Shown: positions 1-5,872 of the stretch, piece after piece | How the letters are laid out: the number at the start of each line of letters is the position of its first letter | How positions within the stretch are numbered: position 1 is the stretch's first letter | Assembly: GCA_030830725.1 (NCBI GenBank) | Contig: JAURMN010000006.1 | Location: 1 to 7,827, forward strand | Direction: 5' to 3' | Origin: Balneolales bacterium | GTDB taxonomy: Bacteria; Bacteroidota; Rhodothermia; Balneolales; Balneolaceae | DNA: 7,827 bases | The notes under the pieces: model-generated | Told to the model about the DNA's origin: nothing | What the model saw: the letters and a program-made list of their open reading frames with translations, nothing else | Database searches by the model: none | Translations under genes and position numbers: made by a program

Positions 1-1662
1 CATGAGTTTGTTCAATTGTATCTGAATAGTCTGATCTTCAATTTTTGAAAATAGAATCTCTCCAGCAGCTATGGACTGACCCGTGTTGATCATTTTTTTA
101 GAAATATCTTGCCATTTTAATGTTTCAGATAGCCCAAGACTTTTGCGAAGAGTTGCCATTTTTTTAGGCATTACAGGACTAAACATGACGGACAGAGCGG
201 ATGCGATCTGAGCACTAACGTAAAGGGCCGTATCGCATTTTTCTGGAGATTCTTTTTTTGTTTTCCAAGGTTCAGACTCTGTAAAATAGCGATTACCTTC
301 TCGAGCCAGGTTCATCGTTTCTTGAACCGCTTCCCTGAATCGAAAAGATTCATAGGCTTTACTTACTTTTTCCTTTTGATTCTCTATCGCAGAAAGTGCT
401 TCCAGATCACGAGATGAAAACTCACCAGGTATCGGAATTTTTCCATCAGAAAAACGCTCAATAAACGTCAAAGTTCGGTTTACAAAATTCCCGAGAATGT
501 CGGCAAGTTCCGAATTAACCCTCTGTTGAAAATCTTTCCAATTAAAGTCCGAGTCCTTACTCTCTGGGAGAATTGAGGCAATCACATACCGAAAGAGATC
601 CGCTTCAAAATCCTCGAGGGCTTCATGCAACCATATTGCCCAGTTTCGTGACGTTGAGAGCTTTTTTCCTTCCAAATTTAAAAATTCATTTGCAGGCACC
701 TGATCAGGAAGGATATATCCCCCATGTGCTTTGAGCATAACAGGAAAGATGACACAGTGAAAGACAATATTATCTTTTCCGATGAAATGAATTAATCGGG
801 TTCCAGAATCCATCCACCAGCGTTTCCAGTCTTCAGGTTCACCTTGGATTTCGGCCCATTCTTTGGTCGCCGATATGTAGCCGATTGGAGCGTCAAACCA
901 TACATAAAGCACTTTACCCAGAGCATCCACATGAGGAACTGGAACTCCCCAGGATAAATCACGGGTTACGGCTCTATCGGAAAGTCCCGATTGAAGCCAA
1001 CTATTTACCTGTCCCGTAACATTTGGCTTCCAGTCGCCATGCCCCTGAATCCACACTTCGAGTTCCCTTTGATAATTTCCTAAGGGCAAAAACCAATGTT
1101 CGGTTTCTTTGAGTTCGGGTTTGGTTCCACTTAGTGCACTGATTGGATTAATCAAGTCAGATGGGGAGAGGGATTTACCACATTTCTCACACTGATCTCC
1201 ATACGCTTCTGAATATCCACATGTTGGGCAAGTACCTTTAACGTATCGATCCGGTAAGAACATCTTCTTTTCGACATCATAGAGTTGCTTCTCCATTTTC
1301 CTAACAAAAGCACCCTTTTCTTCAAGGAACTTAAAGAAATCTGAAGCGGTTTGATGGTGGACAGCAGAGGATGTTCTGCCATAATAATCGAATGAGATAC
1401 CGAATTGATCAAACGTTTTTTTATTCAGCTCATGATATCGATCCACAATTTCCTGAGGAGTACACCCTTCCTTTTCAGCAGCAATTGTAATCGGAACGCC
1501 ATGTTCGTCAGATCCACATATATGCAAGATGTCCTTCCCGTTTAGTCGCATATATCGAGTGTACAAATCAGACGGCAGGTAAGCCCCGGCTACATGTCCG
1601 ATATGTAAAGGGCCATTGGCATAAGGAAGAGCCGATGTAACCAGCGTTCGATTGAAACTCAC
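1..1662 (-). CDS. metG: Methionyl-tRNA synthetase, 3' end cut off by window edge
   Basis: Charges tRNA(Met) with methionine in the cytoplasm (class I aminoacyl-tRNA synthetase), needed for both initiation and elongation. I translated 554 residues on the minus strand with no stop; the reading frame runs off base 1. The N-terminus has the ALPYANG stretch and HIGH motif at residues 20-23. The knuckle has four zinc-ligand cysteines at 145, 148, 158 and 161. WFDAPIGY starts at 255, FIGKDN at 293, and the second ATP motif is KLSTS at 334-338 in place of KMSKS. The anticodon-binding helical domain follows. These positions match the E. coli enzyme within about two residues. The core enzyme is about 550 residues, so extra sequence beyond the edge probably encodes the C-terminal tRNA-binding (EMAP/Arc1p-like) domain found in longer forms. 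The start is GTG: an in-frame TAA lies two codons upstream and AGGAG sits 7 bases before it, so no other start is possible. Confidence 0.97.
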   Translation of the reverse strand, partial: MSFNRTLVTSALPYANGPLHIGHVAGAYLPSDLYTRYMRLNGKDILHICGSDEHGVPITIAAEKEGCTPQEIVDRYHELNKKTFDQFGISFDYYGRTSSAVHHQTASDFFKFLEEKGAFVRKMEKQLYDVEKKMFLPDRYVKGTCPTCGYSEAYGDQCEKCGKSLSPSDLINPISALSGTKPELKETEHWFLPLGNYQRELEVWIQGHGDWKPNVTGQVNSWLQSGLSDRAVTRDLSWGVPVPHVDALGKVLYVWFDAPIGYISATKEWAEIQGEPEDWKRWWMDSGTRLIHFIGKDNIVFHCVIFPVMLKAHGGYILPDQVPANEFLNLEGKKLSTSRNWAIWLHEALEDFEADLFRYVIASILPESKDSDFNWKDFQQRVNSELADILGNFVNRTLTFIERFSDGKIPIPGEFSSRDLEALSAIENQKEKVSKAYESFRFREAVQETMNLAREGNRYFTESEPWKTKKESPEKCDTALYVSAQIASALSVMFSPVMPKKMATLRKSLGLSETLKWQDISKKMINTGQSIAAGEILFSKIEDQTIQIQLNKLM

Positions 1663-1669
1663 GGATTAA

Positions 1670-1674
1670 CTCCT
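1670..1674 (-). promoter_or_regulatory. Ribosome binding site of metG (AGGAG)
   Basis: On the minus strand AGGAG lies 7 bases before the GTG start of metG. With the in-frame TAA at 1666-1668 it fixes the start. It is the only clear Shine-Dalgarno sequence in the window that serves a confidently placed start codon. Confidence 0.8.
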
Positions 1675-1744
1675 GTTTTTGTTTTTTTGCATATAGCGAA
1701 GGAATGTACAAAACTCTACACTTTTTCACCCGAACTAAGGTTTT

Positions 1745-1779
1745 GATAAAGAGCCAAATGTAAGCATCTGGAGTGGCTC
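1745..1779 (-). terminator. Weak terminator-like hairpin after the RNA methyltransferase
   Basis: On the minus strand GAGCCA (1774-1779) pairs with TGGCTC (1751-1756). Inside, GATG can pair with CATT around a CTTA loop, leaving a five-base bulge on one side. The stem is followed by TTTATC. It lies 12 bases beyond the methyltransferase stop, where a terminator would be expected, but the bulge and short U-tract make it weak. The rest of the 128-base gap (1663-1790) should hold the metG leader and perhaps its promoter; I see no convincing promoter hexamer pair there. Confidence 0.35.
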
Positions 1780-1790
1780 AAGGCTAGAGT

Positions 1791-2315
1791 TCATGAAGAC
1801 CTTGTAAGTGAATAAAGTGCAATACCAACCGCTACTGAGATGTTCAAAGAATGTTTTTTACCGAATTGATTGATATGTACATGTAGTGGAGCCTTATTTA
1901 GAATATCATCCGCAACTCCCACGATTTCACTTCCTGCGACTAAACAGAATGGAGTTTTCAGCGATGTCACGATTTCCAGTGAAACGGATACGGAAGTTTG
2001 CTCCAAGGCAATCAGACTATGCCCCTCATTATTGATATACTGAAGACCCTCATCAACGCTGTTAAAGTAGATCCAATCTACACTTTTTTCAGCTCCCAAA
2101 GCCGTTTTTGTAATTTTTTCTGAAGGGGGAGTAGGAGTAAACCCGGATAGAAGTACTTTTCTGAACCCTAGTGCATCTGCAATTCTAAAAATACTACCCA
2201 CATTATAGGTACTTCTTACATCATGTAACCAGATCATATTCCGAGGATCTTTATTTAGTCGGTTATCACGATTATCCTCATAGATCTCTTTCGGTGTTTT
2301 CTTTCGTATGCTCAT
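1791..2315 (-). CDS. SpoU/TrmH-family RNA 2'-O-methyltransferase (SPOUT superfamily)
   Basis: A 174-residue protein that should transfer methyl from S-adenosylmethionine to a ribose 2'-OH in tRNA or rRNA. The three SpoU motifs are in order. Motif 1 is the NVGSIFRIADALG stretch (Asn38, with Arg44 as the likely catalytic arginine). Motif 2 is GSE at 128-130 within a hydrophobic strand. Motif 3 is SLNISVAVG from residue 156. These build the trefoil-knot SAM site. The size fits a single-domain TrmH/TrmL-like enzyme with a short N-terminal extension of about 25 charged residues and no separate RNA-binding domain. The TPTPP...KTALGAE stretch (60-76) is characteristic of a subgroup whose target I cannot name. 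The ATG at 2315 is the only plausible start: an in-frame TGA lies upstream, and no Shine-Dalgarno precedes it. It reads toward metG and is divergent from greA. The family assignment is firm, but the substrate nucleotide (for example Gm18 or Cm34) cannot be read from sequence. Confidence 0.93.
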   Translation of the reverse strand: MSIRKKTPKEIYEDNRDNRLNKDPRNMIWLHDVRSTYNVGSIFRIADALGFRKVLLSGFTPTPPSEKITKTALGAEKSVDWIYFNSVDEGLQYINNEGHSLIALEQTSVSVSLEIVTSLKTPFCLVAGSEIVGVADDILNKAPLHVHINQFGKKHSLNISVAVGIALYSLTRSS

Positions 2316-2320
2316 ATCGG

Positions 2321-2326
2321 AGGAGG
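2321..2326 (+). promoter_or_regulatory. Perfect AGGAGG Shine-Dalgarno-like site upstream of an in-frame TTG
   Basis: AGGAGG (within a purine run at 2319-2328) is followed after 8 bases by TTG at 2335-2337. That TTG is in frame with greA, 30 codons before its ATG, with no stop between. Either this is chance purine content in the divergent intergenic region, or it initiates an N-terminally extended GreA. The conventional start at 2425 has no Shine-Dalgarno, and family comparison still favours it. Confidence 0.3.
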
Positions 2327-2334
2327 GGTTCAGA

Positions 2335-2363
2335 TTGGTTCAGAACGCAGAATATGGTAATTT
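2335..2363 (+). promoter_or_regulatory. Candidate greA promoter in the divergent intergenic region
   Basis: The 109 bases between the methyltransferase (ends at 2315) and greA (starts at 2425) must carry the promoter for greA and probably for the methyltransferase in the other direction. A possible sigma-70-like pair is TTGGTT (2335-2340) and TAATTT (2358-2363) with a 17-base spacer. Both match the consensus only partly. It would give a leader of about 55 bases. Confidence 0.25.
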
Positions 2364-2424
2364 ACAAGTTTATGGTCGATTCCCGCCCATAAAAGAAAAT
2401 TTATTCGAATTTAGAATTGGATTT

Positions 2425-2895
2425 ATGGCTAAAAATTATTTGTCCAAAGAGGGATATGAAAGGCTTGATGCGGAGCTCAAAGACTTGAAAACTCGTGGAA
2501 GAAGAGAAATCGCGGACGACATTGCAGAAGCTAGAGCAAAAGGTGATCTAAGTGAAAATGCGGAGTATGATGCAGCAAAAGAGGCGCAAGGTCTTCTTGA
2601 GAAACGAATTGCTGAGCTTGAACACACATTAGCTACGTCCAGCATTATTGATGACAAAAATATTGACACGAGCAAAGCCTACTTACTTAGTACCGTGACG
2701 ATTAAGAATCACAACGCAGGGAAAGAGATGAAATACACGCTTGTATCGAAAGACGAAGCTGATTTTAGTACAGGTAAGATCTCTGTGGATTCACCTATCG
2801 GTGCTGCAATACTCGGAAAAGAAATTGGAGATGTTGTTGAAGTTCAGGTACCAGCGGGTAAATTGAAATTGGAAATCCTAAATATTTCAAGATAA
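2425..2895 (+). CDS. greA: Transcription elongation factor GreA
   Basis: A 156-residue factor that enters the secondary channel of RNA polymerase and stimulates cleavage of the 3' end of backtracked RNA, rescuing stalled complexes. The N-terminal half is the antiparallel coiled coil, opening with YLSKEGYERL and ELKDLK, with the conserved tip region containing GDLSENAEYDAAKEAQ (about 41-56). Its acidic residues Asp42 and Glu45 correspond to the pair that coordinates the catalytic Mg2+. The C-terminal half is the FKBP-like domain that docks on the polymerase, ending with the usual DSPIGAAILGK...GD.VEV..P.GK pattern. Length matches the family norm of 156-158. I place the start at ATG 2425 because family members begin at this point. 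The same frame is open back to 2308, overlapping the methyltransferase start, but that extension lacks family character. ugd follows after 7 bases, so the two are probably cotranscribed. Confidence 0.96.
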   Translation: MAKNYLSKEGYERLDAELKDLKTRGRREIADDIAEARAKGDLSENAEYDAAKEAQGLLEKRIAELEHTLATSSIIDDKNIDTSKAYLLSTVTIKNHNAGKEMKYTLVSKDEADFSTGKISVDSPIGAAILGKEIGDVVEVQVPAGKLKLEILNISR

Positions 2896-2902
2896 ACTAA
2901 TC

Positions 2903-4234
2903 ATGAATATCGCAGTTGTTGGAACCGGGTATGTCGGACTTGTTACTGGAACGTGTTTTGCGGATGGAGGGCATAACGTGGTTTGTGTGGATGTGGACGC
3001 AGCCAAAGTAAAACGCATGAAAAATGGTGAAGTACCTATTTACGAACCCGGATTAAATCACATTTTTGATCGATCTGTGAGAGAACAAAGGCTCACATTT
3101 ACTACAAATCTAGAGGAAGCATTTAAAGTAGCTGATGTTGTTTTTCTTTGTCTACCCACACCGCCTGGAGCAGATGGACAAGCCGATCTAAGCTTTATTC
3201 TTCGTGTTGCTGGCGACTTAGGAACTCTTTTTAATAAACATAATGAGTACAAAGTAATCGTCAATAAAAGTACAGTTCCAGTTGGCACTGCAGACAAAGT
3301 AAGAGAAGCTATTTCAGCGAAAACAAGCGCAGAATTTGATGTTGTTTCTAACCCAGAATTTCTACGCGAAGGTGCTGCTGTCGAAGATTTCATGCGTCCT
3401 GAACGTGTTGTAGTCGGAACTCAAAGTGATCGAGCAGCGGAGATAATGACAGAGATCTATGAACCCTTTGTCCGTAGTGGTAATCCAATCATTGTCATGG
3501 ACGAAAGAAGCTCTGAGTTGACAAAATACGCAGCAAATGCCATGTTGGCTACTAAAATTACTTTTATGAATGAGATTGCCAACATATGTGAGCGCGTTGG
3601 TGCAGATGTAGATCAAGTTCGTAAAGGAATAGGAACAGACAGTCGAATTGGTAAACGTTTCCTTTTTGCAGGGATTGGCTATGGAGGCAGTTGTTTCCCA
3701 AAAGATGTACAGGCGATTCATCATACCGCCGGAGAGTATGGCTATGATTTCAAGATTCTAGATGCTGTGATGAGTGTCAATGAGGTTCAGAAAGTTTCCA
3801 TCGTCGAAAAAGTAAAACATCATTTTGGATCCAATTTGTCTGGTAAGACGTTTGCTGTTTGGGGCCTTGCATTTAAACCCGAAACGGATGATGTCAGAGA
3901 AGCGCCTTCTCTGTACATAACACGTGAACTTGTGGCTTTAGGTGCTTCCATTAAAGCCTATGACCCTGAAGCGAGAGAAACGTTCAAAATAGCCGCTCAC
4001 CCTGAGGCTTTACAGCAGATTGAATTTGTGAAAGACCGTGATTCAGCCCTAGATAATGCGGATGCTCTAATTATATGCACAGAATGGAATGAATTTAGGC
4101 GCCCGGGAATTGACAAATTCAAAGATCGTCTGAAGAGTCCCATAGTGTTTGACGGTAGAAACCTGTTTGATTTGGATGATGCGGAAAAGGCGGGATTAAC
4201 CTATTATTCAGTTGGTAGACCCACAGTCCAATAA
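2903..4234 (+). CDS. ugd: UDP-glucose 6-dehydrogenase
   Basis: A 443-residue cytoplasmic enzyme oxidising UDP-glucose to UDP-glucuronate with two NAD+. It has the N-terminal Rossmann motif GTGYVGL at 7-13 and acidic residues ending the second strand (Asp30, Asp32), as expected for NAD+. A PTP loop lies near 85-87, STVPVGT at 123-129, and NPEFLREG at 150-157. The central helix includes ELTKYAANA with Lys208 and Asn212. The catalytic cysteine is Cys264 in GYGGSCFPKD (259-268), with Lys267 and Asp268 following. The C-terminal UDP-binding Rossmann domain starts around GKTFAVWGLAFKPETDD (314-330). All catalytic residues are present and the length is normal for the bacterial TuaD/Ugd group. UDP-N-acetyl-sugar dehydrogenases of the same superfamily are the main alternative, but the motifs fit UDP-glucose better. 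The start is ATG, 7 bases after the greA stop and without a Shine-Dalgarno. The next gene would use its product. Confidence 0.95.
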   Translation: MNIAVVGTGYVGLVTGTCFADGGHNVVCVDVDAAKVKRMKNGEVPIYEPGLNHIFDRSVREQRLTFTTNLEEAFKVADVVFLCLPTPPGADGQADLSFILRVAGDLGTLFNKHNEYKVIVNKSTVPVGTADKVREAISAKTSAEFDVVSNPEFLREGAAVEDFMRPERVVVGTQSDRAAEIMTEIYEPFVRSGNPIIVMDERSSELTKYAANAMLATKITFMNEIANICERVGADVDQVRKGIGTDSRIGKRFLFAGIGYGGSCFPKDVQAIHHTAGEYGYDFKILDAVMSVNEVQKVSIVEKVKHHFGSNLSGKTFAVWGLAFKPETDDVREAPSLYITRELVALGASIKAYDPEARETFKIAAHPEALQQIEFVKDRDSALDNADALIICTEWNEFRRPGIDKFKDRLKSPIVFDGRNLFDLDDAEKAGLTYYSVGRPTVQ

Positions 4235-4257
4235 GCGAGTAAAAGGGTTGATTTTCT

Positions 4258-4263
4258 TATAAT
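4258..4263 (+). promoter_or_regulatory. Consensus TATAAT hexamer before the decarboxylase gene
   Basis: An exact TATAAT lies in the 52-base gap between ugd and the decarboxylase gene, 23 bases before that ATG. It overlaps a 13-base palindrome (TGTTTT-A-AAAACA, 4263-4275). No -35 hexamer is visible at 16-18 bases upstream (GCGAGT at the 17-base position). It may be an internal promoter or simply AT-rich spacer. Confidence 0.3.
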
Positions 4264-4286
4264 GTTTTAAAAACAGATTGAACCGA

Positions 4287-5234
4287 ATGAGCATAACTAT
4301 AAAGAGAGTTTTGGTCACAGGAGGAGCAGGTTTTTTAGGTTCCCATCTCTGTGATCGTTTCATGAAGGAGGGTTGGGATGTTGTATGTATGGACAACCTG
4401 ATCACAGGTAACGAAAACAATATTTCCCATTTGATTGGGCAACCTGGATTTGAATTCGTAAAGTATGATGTGACTAATTACGTCCACGTGCCAGGCAAGC
4501 TCGATCTCATTCTGCATTTTGCGTCTCCTGCTTCACCAATCGACTATCTGGAGATGCCTATTCAAACTTTGAAAGTGGGTAGTTTGGGAACACACAAGGC
4601 TCTTGGACTTGCAAAAGAAAAAAAAGCAAGGTTTCTACTGGCGTCCACCAGTGAAGTGTATGGTGATCCACTCATTCATCCGCAACCTGAATCCTATTGG
4701 GGAAATGTAAATCCGATTGGATATCGTGGGGTATATGATGAAGCGAAGCGATTCGCCGAGGCCATGACAATGGCTTATCATCGTTATCATAAAGTGGATA
4801 CCCGTATTGTTCGAATATTTAATACCTATGGCCCAAGAATGCGTCTAGATGATGGAAGAGCTTTGCCTACCTTCATGGCTCAGGCCTTGAGAGGTGAAGA
4901 CATTACCGTATTCGGAAAAGGAGAGCAGACACGTTCTTTTTGTTACGTGGACGATTTGATCGAAGGAATTTACCGACTTTCTCAAAGTGAAGAAGTGGAT
5001 CCTGTGAACATCGGGAATCCAGAGGAAATCACCATCCTGGATTTTGCGAAAGAGATTATCGAATTGACGGGATCCCGAAGTAAAATTATCTATAAAGATC
5101 TTCCTAAAGACGATCCACAGGTGAGAAGACCCGATATTTCTCGAGCTACATCCATATTGAAGTGGACTCCGCAAGTACCTCGCAGAGAGGGATTGGAAAA
5201 AACCCTTCAGTATTTTAAATCAATCGTTCCATAA
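4287..5234 (+). CDS. UDP-glucuronate decarboxylase (UDP-xylose synthase), extended SDR family
   Basis: A 315-residue NAD-dependent enzyme that oxidises C4 of UDP-glucuronate, loses CO2 and re-reduces to UDP-xylose. It has the Rossmann motif TGGAGFLGSH at 11-20 and Asp36 binding NAD ribose. HFASPASPIDY is at 77-87 and the STSEVYGDP active-site strand at 120-128. The catalytic Tyr150-x3-Lys154 lies within NPIGYRGVYDEAKR. FNTYGPRMR is at 178-186, the GEQTRSFCYVDD substrate region at 212-223, and RRPDIS near the C-terminus. These are hallmarks of the UXS group in the NDP-sugar epimerase/dehydratase family. The active-site segment has RGVYDEAKR where many UXS proteins have RSCYDEGKR, so it belongs to a distinct subgroup; dTDP-glucose 4,6-dehydratase-like activity is a less likely alternative. 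I chose ATG 4287; a TTG three codons earlier (4278) is open but unneeded. Directly following ugd, it would consume the UDP-glucuronate made there. Its stop overlaps the next start. Confidence 0.88.
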   Translation: MSITIKRVLVTGGAGFLGSHLCDRFMKEGWDVVCMDNLITGNENNISHLIGQPGFEFVKYDVTNYVHVPGKLDLILHFASPASPIDYLEMPIQTLKVGSLGTHKALGLAKEKKARFLLASTSEVYGDPLIHPQPESYWGNVNPIGYRGVYDEAKRFAEAMTMAYHRYHKVDTRIVRIFNTYGPRMRLDDGRALPTFMAQALRGEDITVFGKGEQTRSFCYVDDLIEGIYRLSQSEEVDPVNIGNPEEITILDFAKEIIELTGSRSKIIYKDLPKDDPQVRRPDISRATSILKWTPQVPRREGLEKTLQYFKSIVP

Positions 5235-5683
5235 TGAGCGGTCTTATTGATTTGTACCTTTATTCTATTGACTCAGGAAAATTAAGGTTTTTGTTGTTTC
5301 ATCGTGCAAAGGGTAAAATTTACCAGAATCAATGGCGTATGATCGGAGGTAAACAGGAGGAAAGTGAAACACACTGGCAGGCCGCTCTTCGAGAACTCAA
5401 AGAAGAAACAGGATTGACTCCCAATCGTTTTTGGACGATTCCGTCTCTGAATCATTTTTACGAACCGAAAACGGATCAAATCAGACTAATTCCAGCCTTT
5501 GCTGCTGAAATATCGATGAGCTCTGAGATCCTTCTGGATGATGAGCATTCCCAGTATCGATGGATCGAGGTAGACCAAATTTCAGAATATATTCAATGGC
5601 CTGAACAACAGCGACTTTTGGAGCTGGTCAGTGCTATCGTCCAACGAAATGAAATTCTGCCCGAATGGCAGATTTTGTTCTAG
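5234..5683 (+). CDS. Nudix hydrolase, substrate unknown
   Basis: A 149-residue Nudix-fold hydrolase. The Nudix box is complete: Gly39, five residues, Glu45, seven residues, then REL (53-55), Glu57-Glu58, Gly60, Leu61. The Mg2+-binding glutamates 54, 57 and 58 are all present, so it should be an active pyrophosphohydrolase on a nucleoside diphosphate linked to another group. The domain spans almost the whole protein, with no signal peptide or membrane segment. The short-form domain with WRMIGGK before the box loosely recalls NudB-like (dihydroneopterin triphosphate) and other small-metabolite Nudix enzymes, but I cannot assign the substrate. Its ATG overlaps the decarboxylase stop by one base (TAATG) and it has no Shine-Dalgarno of its own, implying coupled translation. 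This context allows a role in hydrolysing or clearing nucleotide sugars, which is an inference from position only. Confidence 0.88.
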   Translation: MSGLIDLYLYSIDSGKLRFLLFHRAKGKIYQNQWRMIGGKQEESETHWQAALRELKEETGLTPNRFWTIPSLNHFYEPKTDQIRLIPAFAAEISMSSEILLDDEHSQYRWIEVDQISEYIQWPEQQRLLELVSAIVQRNEILPEWQILF

Positions 5684-5685
5684 CA

Positions 5686-5700
5686 TTTTTCTGGAAAAAA
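5686..5700. other. Short A/T hairpin after the Nudix gene
   Basis: TTTTT (5686-5690), CTGG, then six A's (5695-5700) can form a five-base A/T stem with a four-base loop three bases past the Nudix stop. It has no GC stem, so it is a poor terminator. No better terminator is visible between the Nudix gene and sufB. Confidence 0.2.
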
Positions 5701-5751
5701 GGGCATAAATCCTTATCTTTATCGATTCTAAATAAGCCGCTCATTGGACAT

Positions 5752-5767
5752 GATCGAACTCTCGATC
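5752..5767. repeat. Perfect inverted repeat GATCGA-4-TCGATC upstream of sufB
   Basis: Six-base arms (5752-5757 and 5762-5767) are separated by ACTC, in the 189-base untranslated stretch before sufB. Depending on where transcription starts, it could be a regulator half-site pair or a small hairpin. It lies about 106 bases before the sufB ATG. Confidence 0.4.
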
Positions 5768-5795
5768 CAGGTCAGAATTGTCAGGCTATCCGACG

Positions 5796-5819
5796 AACGA
5801 CAGAGTCTGTTTTGTCGTT
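5796..5819. repeat. Inverted repeat AACGACA-10-TGTCGTT upstream of sufB
   Basis: Perfect seven-base arms (5796-5802 and 5813-5819) are separated by ten bases. The spacing puts the arm centres about 17 bases apart, and the element ends 53 bases before the sufB ATG, next to the TACAAT hexamer. This position suits an operator for a dimeric regulator of the suf operon. It does not look like a textbook IscR, SufR or Fur box, so the assignment is inferred from position and symmetry alone. Confidence 0.4.
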
Positions 5820-5825
5820 ACAGAA

Positions 5826-5863
5826 TACAATTTGAACTTTACAAACCGTTAACCCTTTATAAC
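5826..5863 (+). promoter_or_regulatory. Candidate -10 hexamers for sufB
   Basis: Two possible -10 elements lie just before sufB: TACAAT (5826-5831) and TATAAC (5858-5863), each one mismatch from TATAAT. Neither has a good -35 at 16-18 bases; TTGAAC (5832-5837) is 20 bases before TATAAC. Using TATAAC would start the transcript within a few bases of the ATG, giving a near-leaderless mRNA. TACAAT would give a leader of about 35 bases. Confidence 0.25.
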
Positions 5864-5872
5864 ACGTTAGCT

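Noticed and set aside
649..663. KLSTS in place of KMSKS in MetRS as a possible defect
   Set aside because: This is a natural variant I recognise from other bacterial MetRS proteins, especially in Bacteroidota-like lineages, and all other motifs are intact.
1152..1412. 86-codon minus-strand open frame inside metG
   Set aside because: It is a different frame of the real metG coding strand, covering the zinc-knuckle region, with no protein-like features.
3058..3724. Minus-strand open frames of 111 and 120 codons opposite ugd
   Set aside because: They lie wholly antisense to a strongly conserved gene and show no recognisable domain; they are best explained as shadow frames.
4278..4286. TTG start three codons upstream of the decarboxylase ATG
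   Set aside because: There is no ribosome binding site for it, and the ATG at 4287 gives the usual short lead into the Rossmann motif.
5744..5872. 43-residue N-terminal extension of SufB from a TTG at 5744
   Set aside because: The translated segment has no SufB similarity, contains the upstream inverted repeats, and the protein from 5873 already has the normal start and length of 480.
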